The notes under the pieces: generated by a model
What the model was told of the DNA's origin: nothing
The model's input: the letters and a program-made list of their open reading frames with translations, nothing else
Database searches by the model: none
Shown here: piece after piece, positions 23,917 to 32,903 of the stretch
Layout of the letters: every line of letters begins with the position of its first letter
Numbering within the stretch: the first letter of the stretch is position 1
Program-made: the position numbers and the translations under genes
DNA from: Clostridia bacterium
GTDB taxonomy: Bacteria > Bacillota > Clostridia > Oscillospirales > RGIG5299
Direction of reading: 5' to 3'
Assembly: GCA_017504945.1 (NCBI GenBank)
Contig: JAFVQJ010000002.1
Span: 62,001-126,000, forward strand
DNA: 64,000 bases

Positions 23917-24372
23917 TTACCGCTCGAGCCGCGGGGCTCCCCCCTTTTTGAAACCTTGCGGTTCTTTTATTGGGCGCACCAAAAGAGGGGTAGGTGCGAG
24001 CGAGGCGAAAACCTTTGGTTTTGTGCGTTCTTGCCTTACGCATAAGAAATAGCAAAGGGAGCGAAGCGACGTTTGCATTTCGCTTAAGCGTAAGGCGTTT
24101 TGTACCCTTTTTATTCTCGCGAGCATAGGGGAGCCTTCCCCTTAAAAAGATTCTTTTCCCCATTTTCTCATCTTTGAGAAAATGGGAGCCCCCGCGGCTT
24201 GAGCGGGAAGGGGCGCCCCACGCGTAGTGGAAATGAAAGCCCCGCGGCTTGAGCGGGGAAAAGAGCCGAAAATCAAGCGGGTGCGCACCCCACCCACCCC
24301 AAAAATCCGTGCAAACCGTTTGTATGCCCCCGCGGCTTGAGCGGAAACAGGCGCCCCACGCGCAGTGGAATT
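23917..24372. repeat. GC-rich intergenic repeat region
   Basis: Non-coding stretch with a repeated core CCCCGCGGCTTGAGCGG at about 24190, 24240 and 24328, and an inverted, slightly different copy at 23919-23935. Two of the copies continue into a GGCGCCCCACGCG(T/C)AGTGGAA tail. An inverted repeat GCCTTACGC (24033-24041) / GCGTAAGGC (24088-24096) lies between. Composition differs sharply from the A/T-rich neighbouring genes. The open frames across it look like repeat translations, not proteins. Confidence 0.6.
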
Positions 24373-24439
24373 TAAATATAAAGAAAATTCTCACCGCTCA
24401 AGCGTTTGCCCACCACGCCTTAACCCCCAAAAAGCAAAA

Positions 24440-24470
24440 ACCGCTCCGTGCTTACGGAGCGGTTTTACCT
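24440..24470 (-). terminator. terminator of the cysteine-rich small gene
   Basis: ACCGCTCCGT and ACGGAGCGGT arms with a GCTT loop, flanked by A and T runs. Confidence 0.8.
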
Positions 24471-24489
24471 TTTTAAGAAAACGGAAAGG

Positions 24490-24663
24490 TCAGCCGTTTT
24501 TTGCGGCGGGTGAGCGCTTTAAGGGATCGTAGCGATAGGAGGAGCAAACGCCGTTGGGAGCAAGCAGCTCCTTTTTCTTGTTGCATATTACCGCTCTGCC
24601 GCTTGCAAGCATTTTTGAATGCTCACAGTAGGCGCATATCTTGCTTATCTCTTTACTGAACAT
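24490..24663 (-). CDS. 57-residue cysteine-rich small protein
   Basis: Short open frame with four cysteines in a CxxC-x(n)-C-x(n)-C pattern: CAYCEHSK (residues 10-17), IC (27) and GVC (40), ending in SYRYDPLKRSP. The spacing suggests a zinc or Fe-S binding small protein. Similar short proteins with a terminal YDPLKR are, to my recollection, frequent in Clostridia, but no function is known to me. AAAAGGAAAAG precedes the ATG and a strong terminator follows, both supporting expression. Confidence 0.7.
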   Translation of the reverse strand: MFSKEISKICAYCEHSKMLASGRAVICNKKKELLAPNGVCSSYRYDPLKRSPAAKNG

Positions 24664-24867
24664 AATTATCTTTTCCTTTTTATTGGAATTTCAATATCTT
24701 TTGCTACTTTTAATTATAACATTTAAATATTTAATTGTCAATGAAAGGTTGAATATTATAGGTTAAAGGTGCCGCAAACGACGGTATATCTTATTCTTTG
24801 TAACAGTTGCATAATAAATGCCACGTTTTTTTGTGCAAATTTGCAAAAAATTTTTTTCATAATTGTG

Positions 24868-24896
24868 TTGACATACAATATATTGTGTGTTAAAAT
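24868..24896 (+). promoter_or_regulatory. nrdDG promoter with NrdR box in the spacer
   Basis: TTGACA (24868-24873), 17-bp spacer, TAAAAT (24891-24896). The spacer contains the 12-bp palindrome ACAATATATTGT (24875-24886), which fits the NrdR box consensus ACACWATATWTWGTGT. A repressor bound there would block RNA polymerase. Confidence 0.75.
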
Positions 24897-24960
24897 ATCT
24901 GCGCAATCAAGATATAGTGATACGATAATAATACGCTCCCAAGAGAAAGGAAGTTACAAT

Positions 24961-27303
24961 ATGCTTACCACAATCACCAAAAGAGACGGCAGAAACGTCA
25001 CCTACGACAGATCGAAGATCGCCGCCGCGATCGATAAGGCGATGACCTCCTGCAACAGAAAAGACACGATGGAGGCCGAAAGACTTGCTCTTATAGTTGA
25101 AGAGAAGCTTATGGCAAAGTTCATCGACAGCGCTCCCGGCGTTGAGGACGTGCAGGACACCGTCGAAGCAACCCTTATGGAAAACGGCTACGCCTACGTT
25201 GCCAAAAAATACATTCTTTACCGTGCAGAGCGTACCCGCTCGAGAGAGATGAACTCAAAGCTCATGAGAATTTACGATGAGCTTACCTTCATCGACGCCG
25301 GTGAGAGCGATATGAAGCGCGACAACGCCAATATCGACGGCGACACCGCAATGGGCACCATGCTCAAATACGGCTCCGAGGGTGCGAAGGACTATTACGA
25401 GAAATATATCCTCACCGAAGAGCAGTCGAAGGCTCACAAGAGCGGCGACATTCACATTCACGACTTTGATTTCTACACTCTTACCACCACCTGCTGCCAG
25501 ATAGACCTTCTTGAGCTCTTCAAGGGCGGCTTCTCCACCGGTCACGGCTTCCTTCGCGAGCCTGCCGACATTGCAAGCTACGCAGCACTTGCATGTATTG
25601 CAATTCAGGCAAACCAGAACGATCAGCACGGCGGTCAGAGCGTTCCCAACTTCGATTTCTCAATGGCTCCCGGCGTAAGAAAGACCTATAAGCGTCTTTA
25701 CGCCACCAACCTCGGCAAAGCTATCGAGCTTCTTTGCCCCGCCGCAGGCGTTGATACCGCCGCAACCAAGGCAAAGATAAAGGAAATTGAAGATAAAAAG
25801 GGTCTTTTCCCCTCGCTCGAGATGACCAAGGAGTATCTCAAAGAGGAAAAGGCTTGGCTCTCCTCCGTTATCTCCGATGCGGATATGGTAGAGAAGGTTA
25901 AGGAATTTGCGGTTAAGGCAACCCTTCCCGAAACCGAGAAGGCAGTTTATCAGGCAATGGAGGCACTCGTTCACAACCTCAACACCATGCACAGCCGTGC
26001 AGGCGCGCAGACTCCCTTCTCCTCGATAAACTACGGTACCGATACAAGCCCCGAGGGCAGAATGGTAATCAAATACATCTTGAAGGCTACCGAGGATGGC
26101 CTTGGATTTGGAGAGACTGCAATATTCCCCATTCACATCTTCAAGATAAAAGAGGGCGTAAACTACAATCCCGAGGATAAGAACTACGACCTTATGAAAT
26201 ACGCCTGCAAGGTTACCGCAAAGCGTCTTTTCCCCAACTTCTCCTTCATCGACGCTCCCTTTAACCTTCAGTATTACAAGCCCGGTCATCCCGAGACCGA
26301 GGTATCCTACATGGGCTGCCGCACCAGAGTTATCGGTAACTTCGTTGATCCCTCCAAGCAGATAACCTACGGCAGAGGAAACTTAAGCTTCACCTCCATA
26401 AACCTCCCCAGAATCGCAATAAGAAGCAACAAGAATATCGAGTGGTTTTTCGATGAGCTTGAAAACAAGATGAAGCTCGTTTCACGTCAGCTTATAGACC
26501 GTTATCGCATCGTTGCGAAGAAAAAGGTAAAGAACTTCCCCTTCCTTATGGGTCAGGGAATATGGATAAACTCCAAGGGCTTGAAGCCTGAGGACAACAT
26601 CGGCGAGATACTCAAGCACGGCACTCTTTCTATCGGCTTTATCGGTCTTGCGGAAACCCTCGTTGCTCTTACCGGACACCATCACGGCGAAACTCAGGAG
26701 GCAAGAAACCTCGGTCTTGAGATCGTTGGCTTCATGAGAGATATGTGCGAAAAGTTCAGCAGAGAGTACGGCATGAACTTTACCCTTCTCGCAACTCCCG
26801 CAGAGGGACTTTCGGGCAGATTTATCAGAATAGACAAGAAGAAATACGGCATCATCGCAGGTGTTACCGACAGAGAGTATTACACCAACAGCTTCCACGT
26901 GCCCGTATATTACAACATTCCTATCTACGATAAGATAAAGATCGAGGCACCTTATCACGCGCTTACCAATGCAGGTCACATAACCTACGTTGAGCTTGAC
27001 GGCGATGCCGCAAACAACGTTGAGACCATCGAGAAGATAGTAAGAATAATGAAGGAAGCGGGAATCGGCTACGGCTCGATAAACCATCCCGTTGACCGTG
27101 ACCCCGTTTGCGGATATAACGGCATTATCGGTGACGAATGTCCCAAGTGTCATCGCAAGGAGGACGACGGAAGCGGCTACGGCTTTGAGCGAATCAGAAG
27201 AATCACGGGTTATCTCGTAGGAACTCTCGATCGCTTCAACGACGCAAAGCGCGCCGAGGAGCGTGACCGCGTTAAGCACGGCCTTCCTGAAGATTGCAAA
27301 TGA
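24961..27303 (+). CDS. nrdD: anaerobic (class III) ribonucleoside-triphosphate reductase
   Basis: Glycyl-radical enzyme of 780 residues that makes deoxyribonucleotides under anoxia. It has an N-terminal ATP-cone (GRNVTYDRSKIAAAI), the core DIHIHDFDFY and NDQHGGQSVPNFD, a C-terminal zinc-binding segment with CGYNG and CPKCH, and the glycyl radical motif RRITGYLVGT near residue 746. Formate is the reductant for the best studied members, which fits the formate-type channel two genes downstream. The ATG at 24961 has AAAGGA upstream and the promoter ends at 24896; upstream in-frame starts lie before the promoter. Confidence 0.97.
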   Translation: MLTTITKRDGRNVTYDRSKIAAAIDKAMTSCNRKDTMEAERLALIVEEKLMAKFIDSAPGVEDVQDTVEATLMENGYAYVAKKYILYRAERTRSREMNSKLMRIYDELTFIDAGESDMKRDNANIDGDTAMGTMLKYGSEGAKDYYEKYILTEEQSKAHKSGDIHIHDFDFYTLTTTCCQIDLLELFKGGFSTGHGFLREPADIASYAALACIAIQANQNDQHGGQSVPNFDFSMAPGVRKTYKRLYATNLGKAIELLCPAAGVDTAATKAKIKEIEDKKGLFPSLEMTKEYLKEEKAWLSSVISDADMVEKVKEFAVKATLPETEKAVYQAMEALVHNLNTMHSRAGAQTPFSSINYGTDTSPEGRMVIKYILKATEDGLGFGETAIFPIHIFKIKEGVNYNPEDKNYDLMKYACKVTAKRLFPNFSFIDAPFNLQYYKPGHPETEVSYMGCRTRVIGNFVDPSKQITYGRGNLSFTSINLPRIAIRSNKNIEWFFDELENKMKLVSRQLIDRYRIVAKKKVKNFPFLMGQGIWINSKGLKPEDNIGEILKHGTLSIGFIGLAETLVALTGHHHGETQEARNLGLEIVGFMRDMCEKFSREYGMNFTLLATPAEGLSGRFIRIDKKKYGIIAGVTDREYYTNSFHVPVYYNIPIYDKIKIEAPYHALTNAGHITYVELDGDAANNVETIEKIVRIMKEAGIGYGSINHPVDRDPVCGYNGIIGDECPKCHRKEDDGSGYGFERIRRITGYLVGTLDRFNDAKRAEERDRVKHGLPEDCK

Positions 27304-27818
27304 AAAAGATAAACGTTTCGGGAACCGTCGGTGAATCTATCACCGACGGTCCCGGCTTCAGATTCACCCTTTTCGTGCAGGGATGTCCTCATCACTGCGA
27401 GGGCTGCCATAACGCGCACACCTGGGATTTTACCGAGAAAACGCTTATGTCGCCCGATGAAATTTTTGAAAAAATATCGAAAAATCCTATTCTCGACGGA
27501 GTTACCCTTTCGGGTGGCGAGCCATTTTCGCAGGCAGAGGCGCTTATTCCTCTTGCGAAAATGATAAAAGGCGCAGGGCTTGAGCTTGCCGCCTACTCGG
27601 GATACACCTTTGAAAGGCTTATCTCGGGCGAGGTTCCCTTTGCCGCCGAGCTTCTTTCATATTGCGACGTTTTGGTTGACGGTCCTTTTGTTTTAAAGGA
27701 GCGAAGCCTTGAGCTTAAGTTCAAGGGGTCTCATAACCAGAGGATAATTGACGTAAAGGCATCGCTTGCAAAGGGCGAGGCGGTTTTGATGGAAGGAAAC
27801 CGCTGGAATAAGGATTAA
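27300..27818 (+). CDS. nrdG: anaerobic ribonucleotide reductase activating protein
   Basis: Radical-SAM activase of 172 residues that generates the glycyl radical on NrdD. The SAM/cluster motif is CPHHCEGC at residues 29-36 and SGGEPF lies near residue 70. The start overlaps the nrdD stop (ATGA), so translation is coupled. Confidence 0.97.
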   Translation: MKKINVSGTVGESITDGPGFRFTLFVQGCPHHCEGCHNAHTWDFTEKTLMSPDEIFEKISKNPILDGVTLSGGEPFSQAEALIPLAKMIKGAGLELAAYSGYTFERLISGEVPFAAELLSYCDVLVDGPFVLKERSLELKFKGSHNQRIIDVKASLAKGEAVLMEGNRWNKD

Positions 27819-27829
27819 GAGGAAAAAAT

Positions 27830-28474
27830 ATGGAAAAACTAAAGCCTGTGATCAACGACTTTTTAAAAGCCGTTTTGGCGGGTGCGGCGGTGTCGCTCGG
27901 CGCAACGGCGTCGCTTGTGACAAAGCCCTTTGACCCCGTGGCGGCGGCTTTTCTCTTCACTTTGGGACTTTTTGCAACCCTTCTGTTTGATTTGAATCTT
28001 TTTACCGGCAAAATAGGCTATCTCGTTTACGAAAAGCCGAAGCACGCGGCGTTTCTTGCGCTCGTGCTTTTTGGAAATTTTACCGGCACCGTAATAATGG
28101 GTGTATTGATAAATATAGGCTTTAACGGAGCCTCGATAGCAGAGCTTGCAAGGATTTCGGCGGAGCAAAAGCTCGAGATAGATTATCTTCAGACATTTGT
28201 AAGAGCGATTTTCTGCGGCGTTTTAATGTTCGTTGCGGCTGACGGCTACAAGCGTGCCGAGGCGCCGCTTATGAAAGCCCTGCCCGTTATTCTGGGAGTT
28301 ATGGTTTTCTCGATTTGCGGCTTTGAACACAGCATTGCCGACGCATTTATTTTCGCGGCGGCAGGCGTTTACAGTCTTGAAGGCTTTTTGTGGATAATGG
28401 CAGCGGCGGCGGGAAACAGCGTGGGCTCAATATTGCTTGCGCTCGGTCTTAAAGCGGTGAAAAAAAAGAAATAA
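27830..28474 (+). CDS. formate/nitrite transporter (FNT) family channel
   Basis: Membrane protein of 214 residues with six hydrophobic segments. It has FNT signatures DLNLFTGKIGYL, LFGNFTGT, ICGFEHSIADAF and GNSVGSILL. It is shorter than FocA (about 280). Eleven bases separate it from nrdG, and a terminator closes the operon. Since class III reductase consumes formate, import of formate for deoxynucleotide synthesis is a reasonable inference; export of formate from pyruvate formate-lyase is the alternative. Confidence 0.85.
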   Translation: MEKLKPVINDFLKAVLAGAAVSLGATASLVTKPFDPVAAAFLFTLGLFATLLFDLNLFTGKIGYLVYEKPKHAAFLALVLFGNFTGTVIMGVLINIGFNGASIAELARISAEQKLEIDYLQTFVRAIFCGVLMFVAADGYKRAEAPLMKALPVILGVMVFSICGFEHSIADAFIFAAAGVYSLEGFLWIMAAAAGNSVGSILLALGLKAVKKKK

Positions 28475-28476
28475 TT

Positions 28477-28507
28477 AAAAAAGACGGCGTTTTACGCCGT
28501 CTTTTTT
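28477..28507 (+). terminator. terminator of the nrdDG-FNT operon
   Basis: AAAAAAGACGGCG and CGCCGTCTTTTTT arms around TTTTA. Confidence 0.9.
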
Positions 28508-28536
28508 ATTTTTGAATTCAATGTTTAAAAAGCATA

Positions 28537-28565
28537 TTGCAATCGGCTGACAATTATATTATAAT
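28537..28565 (+). promoter_or_regulatory. promoter of the GH36-like gene
   Basis: TTGCAA (28537-28542), 17-bp spacer, TATAAT (28560-28565). Confidence 0.75.
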
Positions 28566-28590
28566 TTAAAAAAGAAAGCGAGGGAATATA

Positions 28591-31500
28591 ATGGCAGAAA
28601 TAACGGCTTTGGAAAACTTCAGATGGCGCCTTTCCGAAAAGGGAATTTCAGTGGGCTACGGATTTTCTTTGGAAAAGGGCGTTTATCTTTTTGAATTTTC
28701 GGTAAATAACGAGAAGGGAAGCATCAACTTCGTCAAGGAAGAGCAGTCGATAATTCCCATCGTAAATTCCGACGACGCTATTGAAAACTCGAGATTTCCT
28801 TTCGTATGGAATTTCGTGGGCGCTTCGTTTGAGGATAAGATATATAACAAGAAAAAGGTAAAGCAGCTCGACATAACCGTTGAAACGGTCATGTATAGGC
28901 TTTATTTTCATGCTGCGGTATTTCCCGGCGTGTCGGTGATAAAGCAGTGGTGGGAGTGCGAGAATACCTCGGTCGCCCGCACCGACGGCTTTACATTAAA
29001 GCCCTTTTACGCAAGGTTTTTGCAGGACGACTACAAGAAAAGCTATTGGTTCTCGTCCGTCGGCGGCGGTCACACCCGTCCCACGCAGGGCGAGATGATA
29101 ACGCGAATGATAGGCTCGGGGCAGAAATACTCGATAGGCGGAAGCATGACTGCCGAATACGCTCCTCTTTTTACGGTTACGGCAGAGGAGGAGCCCTTCG
29201 AGGGCTTTATGGTCGCGCTTGATTATCTCGGAAAATGGAATCTTGATTTCGAGTGCAAAATGAAGACCATTGCAGAGCATGAGATGTGTTTTGAATACAC
29301 AGCCGACGTAGGCGCACAGGTCGAGCTTATGCCGAAGGAAAAAATAGCCCTTCCCGCAGTTACCCTTGCCGCGTTTAACGGCGGTCACGACGCTCTTATG
29401 AAGGAGCTTTACGACTGGCAGTATAACTATATGTTCGACCTCACCTGCGATAAATATTACGCTTCAGGTAAGGCTCTTTCGCTTTGGTACGGTGATAACC
29501 TCGTTACTACCGAGCAGTTTGCGCACAGAAGCGCAAGCTTTGACCTTGACAATATCAACGACGCAGGCTACAGCGGCGCAAGGGGAGTATGGTCCGATGC
29601 GGCGTGGTACGCCCCCGATAAGCTTCCCGGCTACCACATTTTCCTGAATTCATTAAACGGCCCCGATTTCAGAGAATCGGTGAAGTTTGCAAACAAATGC
29701 AACGTGGCATACACCCTTTGGTTTGCGGGCAAGCCGCTTGACGGAGTTATGTCGTCGAAGGCAAGCTATTGGGGCGACTTCGAATGGCGTACCGATGCCT
29801 TTAACGTAAGAAACCTGAAGGAATACGTAAGAGCGAAAAGCAAGGTTGAAAAATACAGAAGCGAATCGGGAGAGCGCTCCTTCCACACCTGCGACGGCGG
29901 CGGAAACTATATCCACAACTTTGAGATGCAAAGGCTTTCAAGCTTCAACTACCTTTCCGACTTGAACGCCTCGCCCTATATGACCTATTATTCCTCCTAT
30001 TTTGAGATACCCGATAAGCAGTGCGACTGTATGGACACCTTCGGCAAGGACGCGATGAAATATAACGGAGCCTCCTCCTTCGGCGGACTTTATCAGGGAA
30101 GCCGCGAGGCAAACGAGGATTACCGCTATTCAAGGCTTACGATGATACCGTCTGCGGGCGCGGCACAGAAAAGAGGTCTTTCGCCCGATAAGAATTTCGA
30201 TATTGCAAGAGAAAATTTTGCGATATATAATTATTTGATCAAAAAAGGAGTTGCGGGCAGATTTTCCTACCTTTTCCATCCGAGAGTTTACGGAGATAAG
30301 GAGATATATTACCGCCTCAGAACCTCGAACGACAGAAAAAAGGCGCTTCTTATAATATCGAGAAGCCCGAAAAAAGAGATAACCGTTTTCCCCGACGGAC
30401 TTTTGGAAAACGAGAACTATGAGGTGGGCTTTATAAGCGGCAAAAAGGGCTTTACCAAAACGGGTGCCGAGCTTTTAACAAAGGGCATAACCTTTACTCC
30501 CGATGCAAAGGGCGAGCTTATTAGGTTTAATTTGCCCGATTTTCCCTTCGGAGGAAAGGTAGGCGCTCCCAAAGCTCCAAAGGCTGTCTTTAAGCGCGAG
30601 GAAAATAATATCAAGACGCTTGGCGTAGCTGTATATATTTCCGATGAGGACGACGATAACAGATATTATTACGAAATAAAGCGAAACGGAACGGTTATAA
30701 CAAAGCTTGCAAGGGGAAGCTTCTATTTCGACTATTCGCAGGACGCCGACGTAAATGCAAGCTATACCGTTTCGGCAGTCGGATTTGATTTAAAAAGCAC
30801 TAAAGAAATTGAGGCGAAGCCGTTAAAGTGCGGAATTTCCTTTATAAGCGCCCTCGGAAACTATTCGGGTAAAACAGAGGAATATAACGGCTTCTCAAAC
30901 GAATACAGCAAAAACAACAAGGAATTTTTCCCGATGACGATGGTCGACTGCGGTCCGCACCCCTCGGGTGATTACGGAATTTCCTCTAACCGTCCGGGCG
31001 GCATCGAGGGCAACTTTGAGGCTGCGGGAAACACGAGGATAGCAAGAGGCTGTCATCAGGTGGGAAGCGTTTCCTCTGCAAGAGTATTTACTGCCGACCG
31101 CGATATGACGGTAAGAGCTATCGGAAGAGTTATGAGGGACTGGTGGAAAAACTCCACGACAGTGCCGATTACCGCAAGAATCTTCAAAAACGGCGAGCAG
31201 ATATGGTACGGCAAGATAGCGGAGGGCAAAAACGAAGCAAAGACGCACGATATCACCGTTTCCCTTAAGGAAGGCGATAAGCTCCGCTTTATTATTGATA
31301 AAGTAAAGGGAATGAGGAAGGATGCATATCAGTACGATGCCGACGCGGTAAACGTTTCGTGGATACCGACGATGCATTTGATAGGCAGTGAGTTCGAAAA
31401 GGGCTCTCTTGCGCTTTCCCTTACCGGAGACTCGGAGGAGTTTTTGGGCAAATGCTATTCTGCCTGCAACGCCATTTCTCAAAACGGAAAAAGGACGTTA

Positions 31501-32220
31501 TCGGTTGAAGCAAAGCATGTGCTAAACCATATCACCTTTATTCTCGATTCAGAGGATAAAGAGATAGATAAGGGAAGCATTACCGTTAAAATAAACGGAA
31601 AGACGGTTGTTGACGGCATTGACGTTGTAAGAGAAAAAATGGGAGTAAAGGGTCCTATAGTGAGAAGCGTGAGATATTTTACGGCTGACTGCAAAAGGCT
31701 CGATTTCGAGATATATGAAAAGGGCAGTAACAGACTTTTGGGCATTTCGGTCAATCCCGAAAACGAGTTCAGAGGCTTCTATCTTACTGCGAAGGATAAA
31801 TATATCGACTGGTCGGGCGATCTGTGGACGGGCGCCTCGGTGTCGGGCGGCAAAAATGCAGTTAACGAAGAAACACCCGAGCAGCTTCTCCCCACTCTCT
31901 ACGATGAGGAGATCTATAAGCAGGCAAGAGTGGGCAAGGATTTCACCGTAACCGTTAAAGACGTTCCCGACGGCAGCTATTCACTTCGCGTGCTAACGGC
32001 AAATATCTGGAAATTCGGCAGGAAAGCTCCCGAATTCGATATTTTCATAAACGGTGCAAAGGTAAGATCGGAGTTTGACTTAAACGCCGCCGCAGACGGC
32101 GTACCGCTTTGTATATGTCTGCGTTTTGACGGCGTTATGCCGATAGACGGTAAGGTGACGGTGAGATTCGTTTCGACAAACGGCGCTCCCGTGGCAATTT
32201 CTGCATTGGCAATAGACTGA
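28591..32220 (+). CDS. very large GH36-like protein with C-terminal sugar-binding-like domain
   Basis: Protein of 1209 residues with no signal peptide. Residues 1-270 look like a beta-sandwich, then a barrel-like region (ELYDWQYNYMF, GARGVWSDAAWYAP, TCDGGGNYIHNFEMQ near 445) that recalls GH36/alpha-galactosidase-like enzymes. However, the CSGGGxRxD acid/base block reads CDGGGNYIH and no KWD nucleophile motif is visible, so activity or family assignment is uncertain. The C-terminal 400 residues include fibronectin-like and malectin-like stretches (KDFTVTVKDVPDGSYSLRV). It has its own promoter and no partner genes. A role in carbohydrate breakdown is inferred only. Confidence 0.4.
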   Translation: MAEITALENFRWRLSEKGISVGYGFSLEKGVYLFEFSVNNEKGSINFVKEEQSIIPIVNSDDAIENSRFPFVWNFVGASFEDKIYNKKKVKQLDITVETVMYRLYFHAAVFPGVSVIKQWWECENTSVARTDGFTLKPFYARFLQDDYKKSYWFSSVGGGHTRPTQGEMITRMIGSGQKYSIGGSMTAEYAPLFTVTAEEEPFEGFMVALDYLGKWNLDFECKMKTIAEHEMCFEYTADVGAQVELMPKEKIALPAVTLAAFNGGHDALMKELYDWQYNYMFDLTCDKYYASGKALSLWYGDNLVTTEQFAHRSASFDLDNINDAGYSGARGVWSDAAWYAPDKLPGYHIFLNSLNGPDFRESVKFANKCNVAYTLWFAGKPLDGVMSSKASYWGDFEWRTDAFNVRNLKEYVRAKSKVEKYRSESGERSFHTCDGGGNYIHNFEMQRLSSFNYLSDLNASPYMTYYSSYFEIPDKQCDCMDTFGKDAMKYNGASSFGGLYQGSREANEDYRYSRLTMIPSAGAAQKRGLSPDKNFDIARENFAIYNYLIKKGVAGRFSYLFHPRVYGDKEIYYRLRTSNDRKKALLIISRSPKKEITVFPDGLLENENYEVGFISGKKGFTKTGAELLTKGITFTPDAKGELIRFNLPDFPFGGKVGAPKAPKAVFKREENNIKTLGVAVYISDEDDDNRYYYEIKRNGTVITKLARGSFYFDYSQDADVNASYTVSAVGFDLKSTKEIEAKPLKCGISFISALGNYSGKTEEYNGFSNEYSKNNKEFFPMTMVDCGPHPSGDYGISSNRPGGIEGNFEAAGNTRIARGCHQVGSVSSARVFTADRDMTVRAIGRVMRDWWKNSTTVPITARIFKNGEQIWYGKIAEGKNEAKTHDITVSLKEGDKLRFIIDKVKGMRKDAYQYDADAVNVSWIPTMHLIGSEFEKGSLALSLTGDSEEFLGKCYSACNAISQNGKRTLSVEAKHVLNHITFILDSEDKEIDKGSITVKINGKTVVDGIDVVREKMGVKGPIVRSVRYFTADCKRLDFEIYEKGSNRLLGISVNPENEFRGFYLTAKDKYIDWSGDLWTGASVSGGKNAVNEETPEQLLPTLYDEEIYKQARVGKDFTVTVKDVPDGSYSLRVLTANIWKFGRKAPEFDIFINGAKVRSEFDLNAAADGVPLCICLRFDGVMPIDGKVTVRFVSTNGAPVAISALAID

Positions 32221-32236
32221 TTTTAAAAAATTTAAA

Positions 32237-32265
32237 AATATCCGTGCAGAAGCTGCACGGATATT
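32237..32265. terminator. bidirectional terminator between GH36-like gene and smpB
   Basis: AATATCCGTGCAG and CTGCACGGATATT arms with an AAG loop; it ends at the smpB stop codon and lies 16 bases after the GH36-like stop. Confidence 0.85.
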
Positions 32266-32741
32266 TACATAACCTGATTTTTTTCTTTAAAGGCTCTGTC
32301 CATCTCACGCTTGGCGTCGCGCTTTTGCATATCCTCGCGCTTATCGTAGAGCTTTTTACCCTTGCAAAGACCGAGCTCGACCTTTATCTTTCCGTTTTTA
32401 AAATAAAGCGAAAGAGGGATCAGGGTAAGACCCTCCTGCTTTGTCTGCCCGAAGAGCTTCATTATCTCGCGCTTGTGCATTAAAAGCTTTTTGGGACGTA
32501 ACGGATCCTTATTGAAGATATTTCCCTTTTCGTAGGGGGAAATATGCATACCGAGAATAAATATCTCGCCCGCATCTATATCGGCGTAGCAATCCTTGAA
32601 ATTTACCTTGCCGAGCCTTACCGACTTTACCTCGGTGCCGAAAAGCTCAATGCCAGCCTCGTATTTTTCAAGCACGAAGTATTCGTGATACGCCTTGCGG
32701 TTTTCGGATATTATTTTTCTTGCTTCCTTACCTTCTGCCAA
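32265..32741 (-). CDS. smpB: SsrA-binding protein
   Basis: Protein of 158 residues that works with tmRNA in ribosome rescue. Characteristic segments are [20 protein letters not shown] near residue 21, NFKDCYADI and the basic C-terminal tail [22 protein letters not shown] at 32741 is preferred, with GAGGTGAG about 6 bases upstream; a GTG at 32750 lies in that site. No tmRNA gene is seen nearby. It has a clear promoter. Confidence 0.95.
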   Translation of the reverse strand: MAEGKEARKIISENRKAYHEYFVLEKYEAGIELFGTEVKSVRLGKVNFKDCYADIDAGEIFILGMHISPYEKGNIFNKDPLRPKKLLMHKREIMKLFGQTKQEGLTLIPLSLYFKNGKIKVELGLCKGKKLYDKREDMQKRDAKREMDRAFKEKNQVM

Positions 32742-32763
32742 CGGTCTCACCTCTTTGATATAT

Positions 32764-32792
32764 ATTATACCATCTAAACGGCCATATGTAAA
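32764..32792 (-). promoter_or_regulatory. promoter of smpB
   Basis: Minus strand TTTACA (32792-32787), 17-bp spacer, TATAAT (32769-32764). Confidence 0.8.
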
Positions 32793-32840
32793 CTCCTTTT
32801 ATAAGACAATTTTTTGCATAAAAAAAGCAATAATTTGCTA

Positions 32841-32869
32841 TTTACAAAGAATATGAATTAAGGTATAAT
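32841..32869 (+). promoter_or_regulatory. promoter of the first beta-helix lipoprotein gene
   Basis: TTTACA (32841-32846), 17-bp spacer, TATAAT (32864-32869). Confidence 0.8.
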
Positions 32870-32903
32870 AAATTATAACACTTATTGAAAAGGAAAAAAG
32901 ATT

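Noticed and set aside
23876-24394. Open frame of 172 residues on the minus strand in the GC-rich repeats
   Set aside because: The translation repeats HxAWGAxxRSSRGG because of DNA repeats; there is no start signal or recognisable domain.
21578-24700. Prophage or integrative element
   Set aside because: No integrase, transposase, capsid, replication or conjugation gene is visible, and no intact direct-repeat attachment sites were found.
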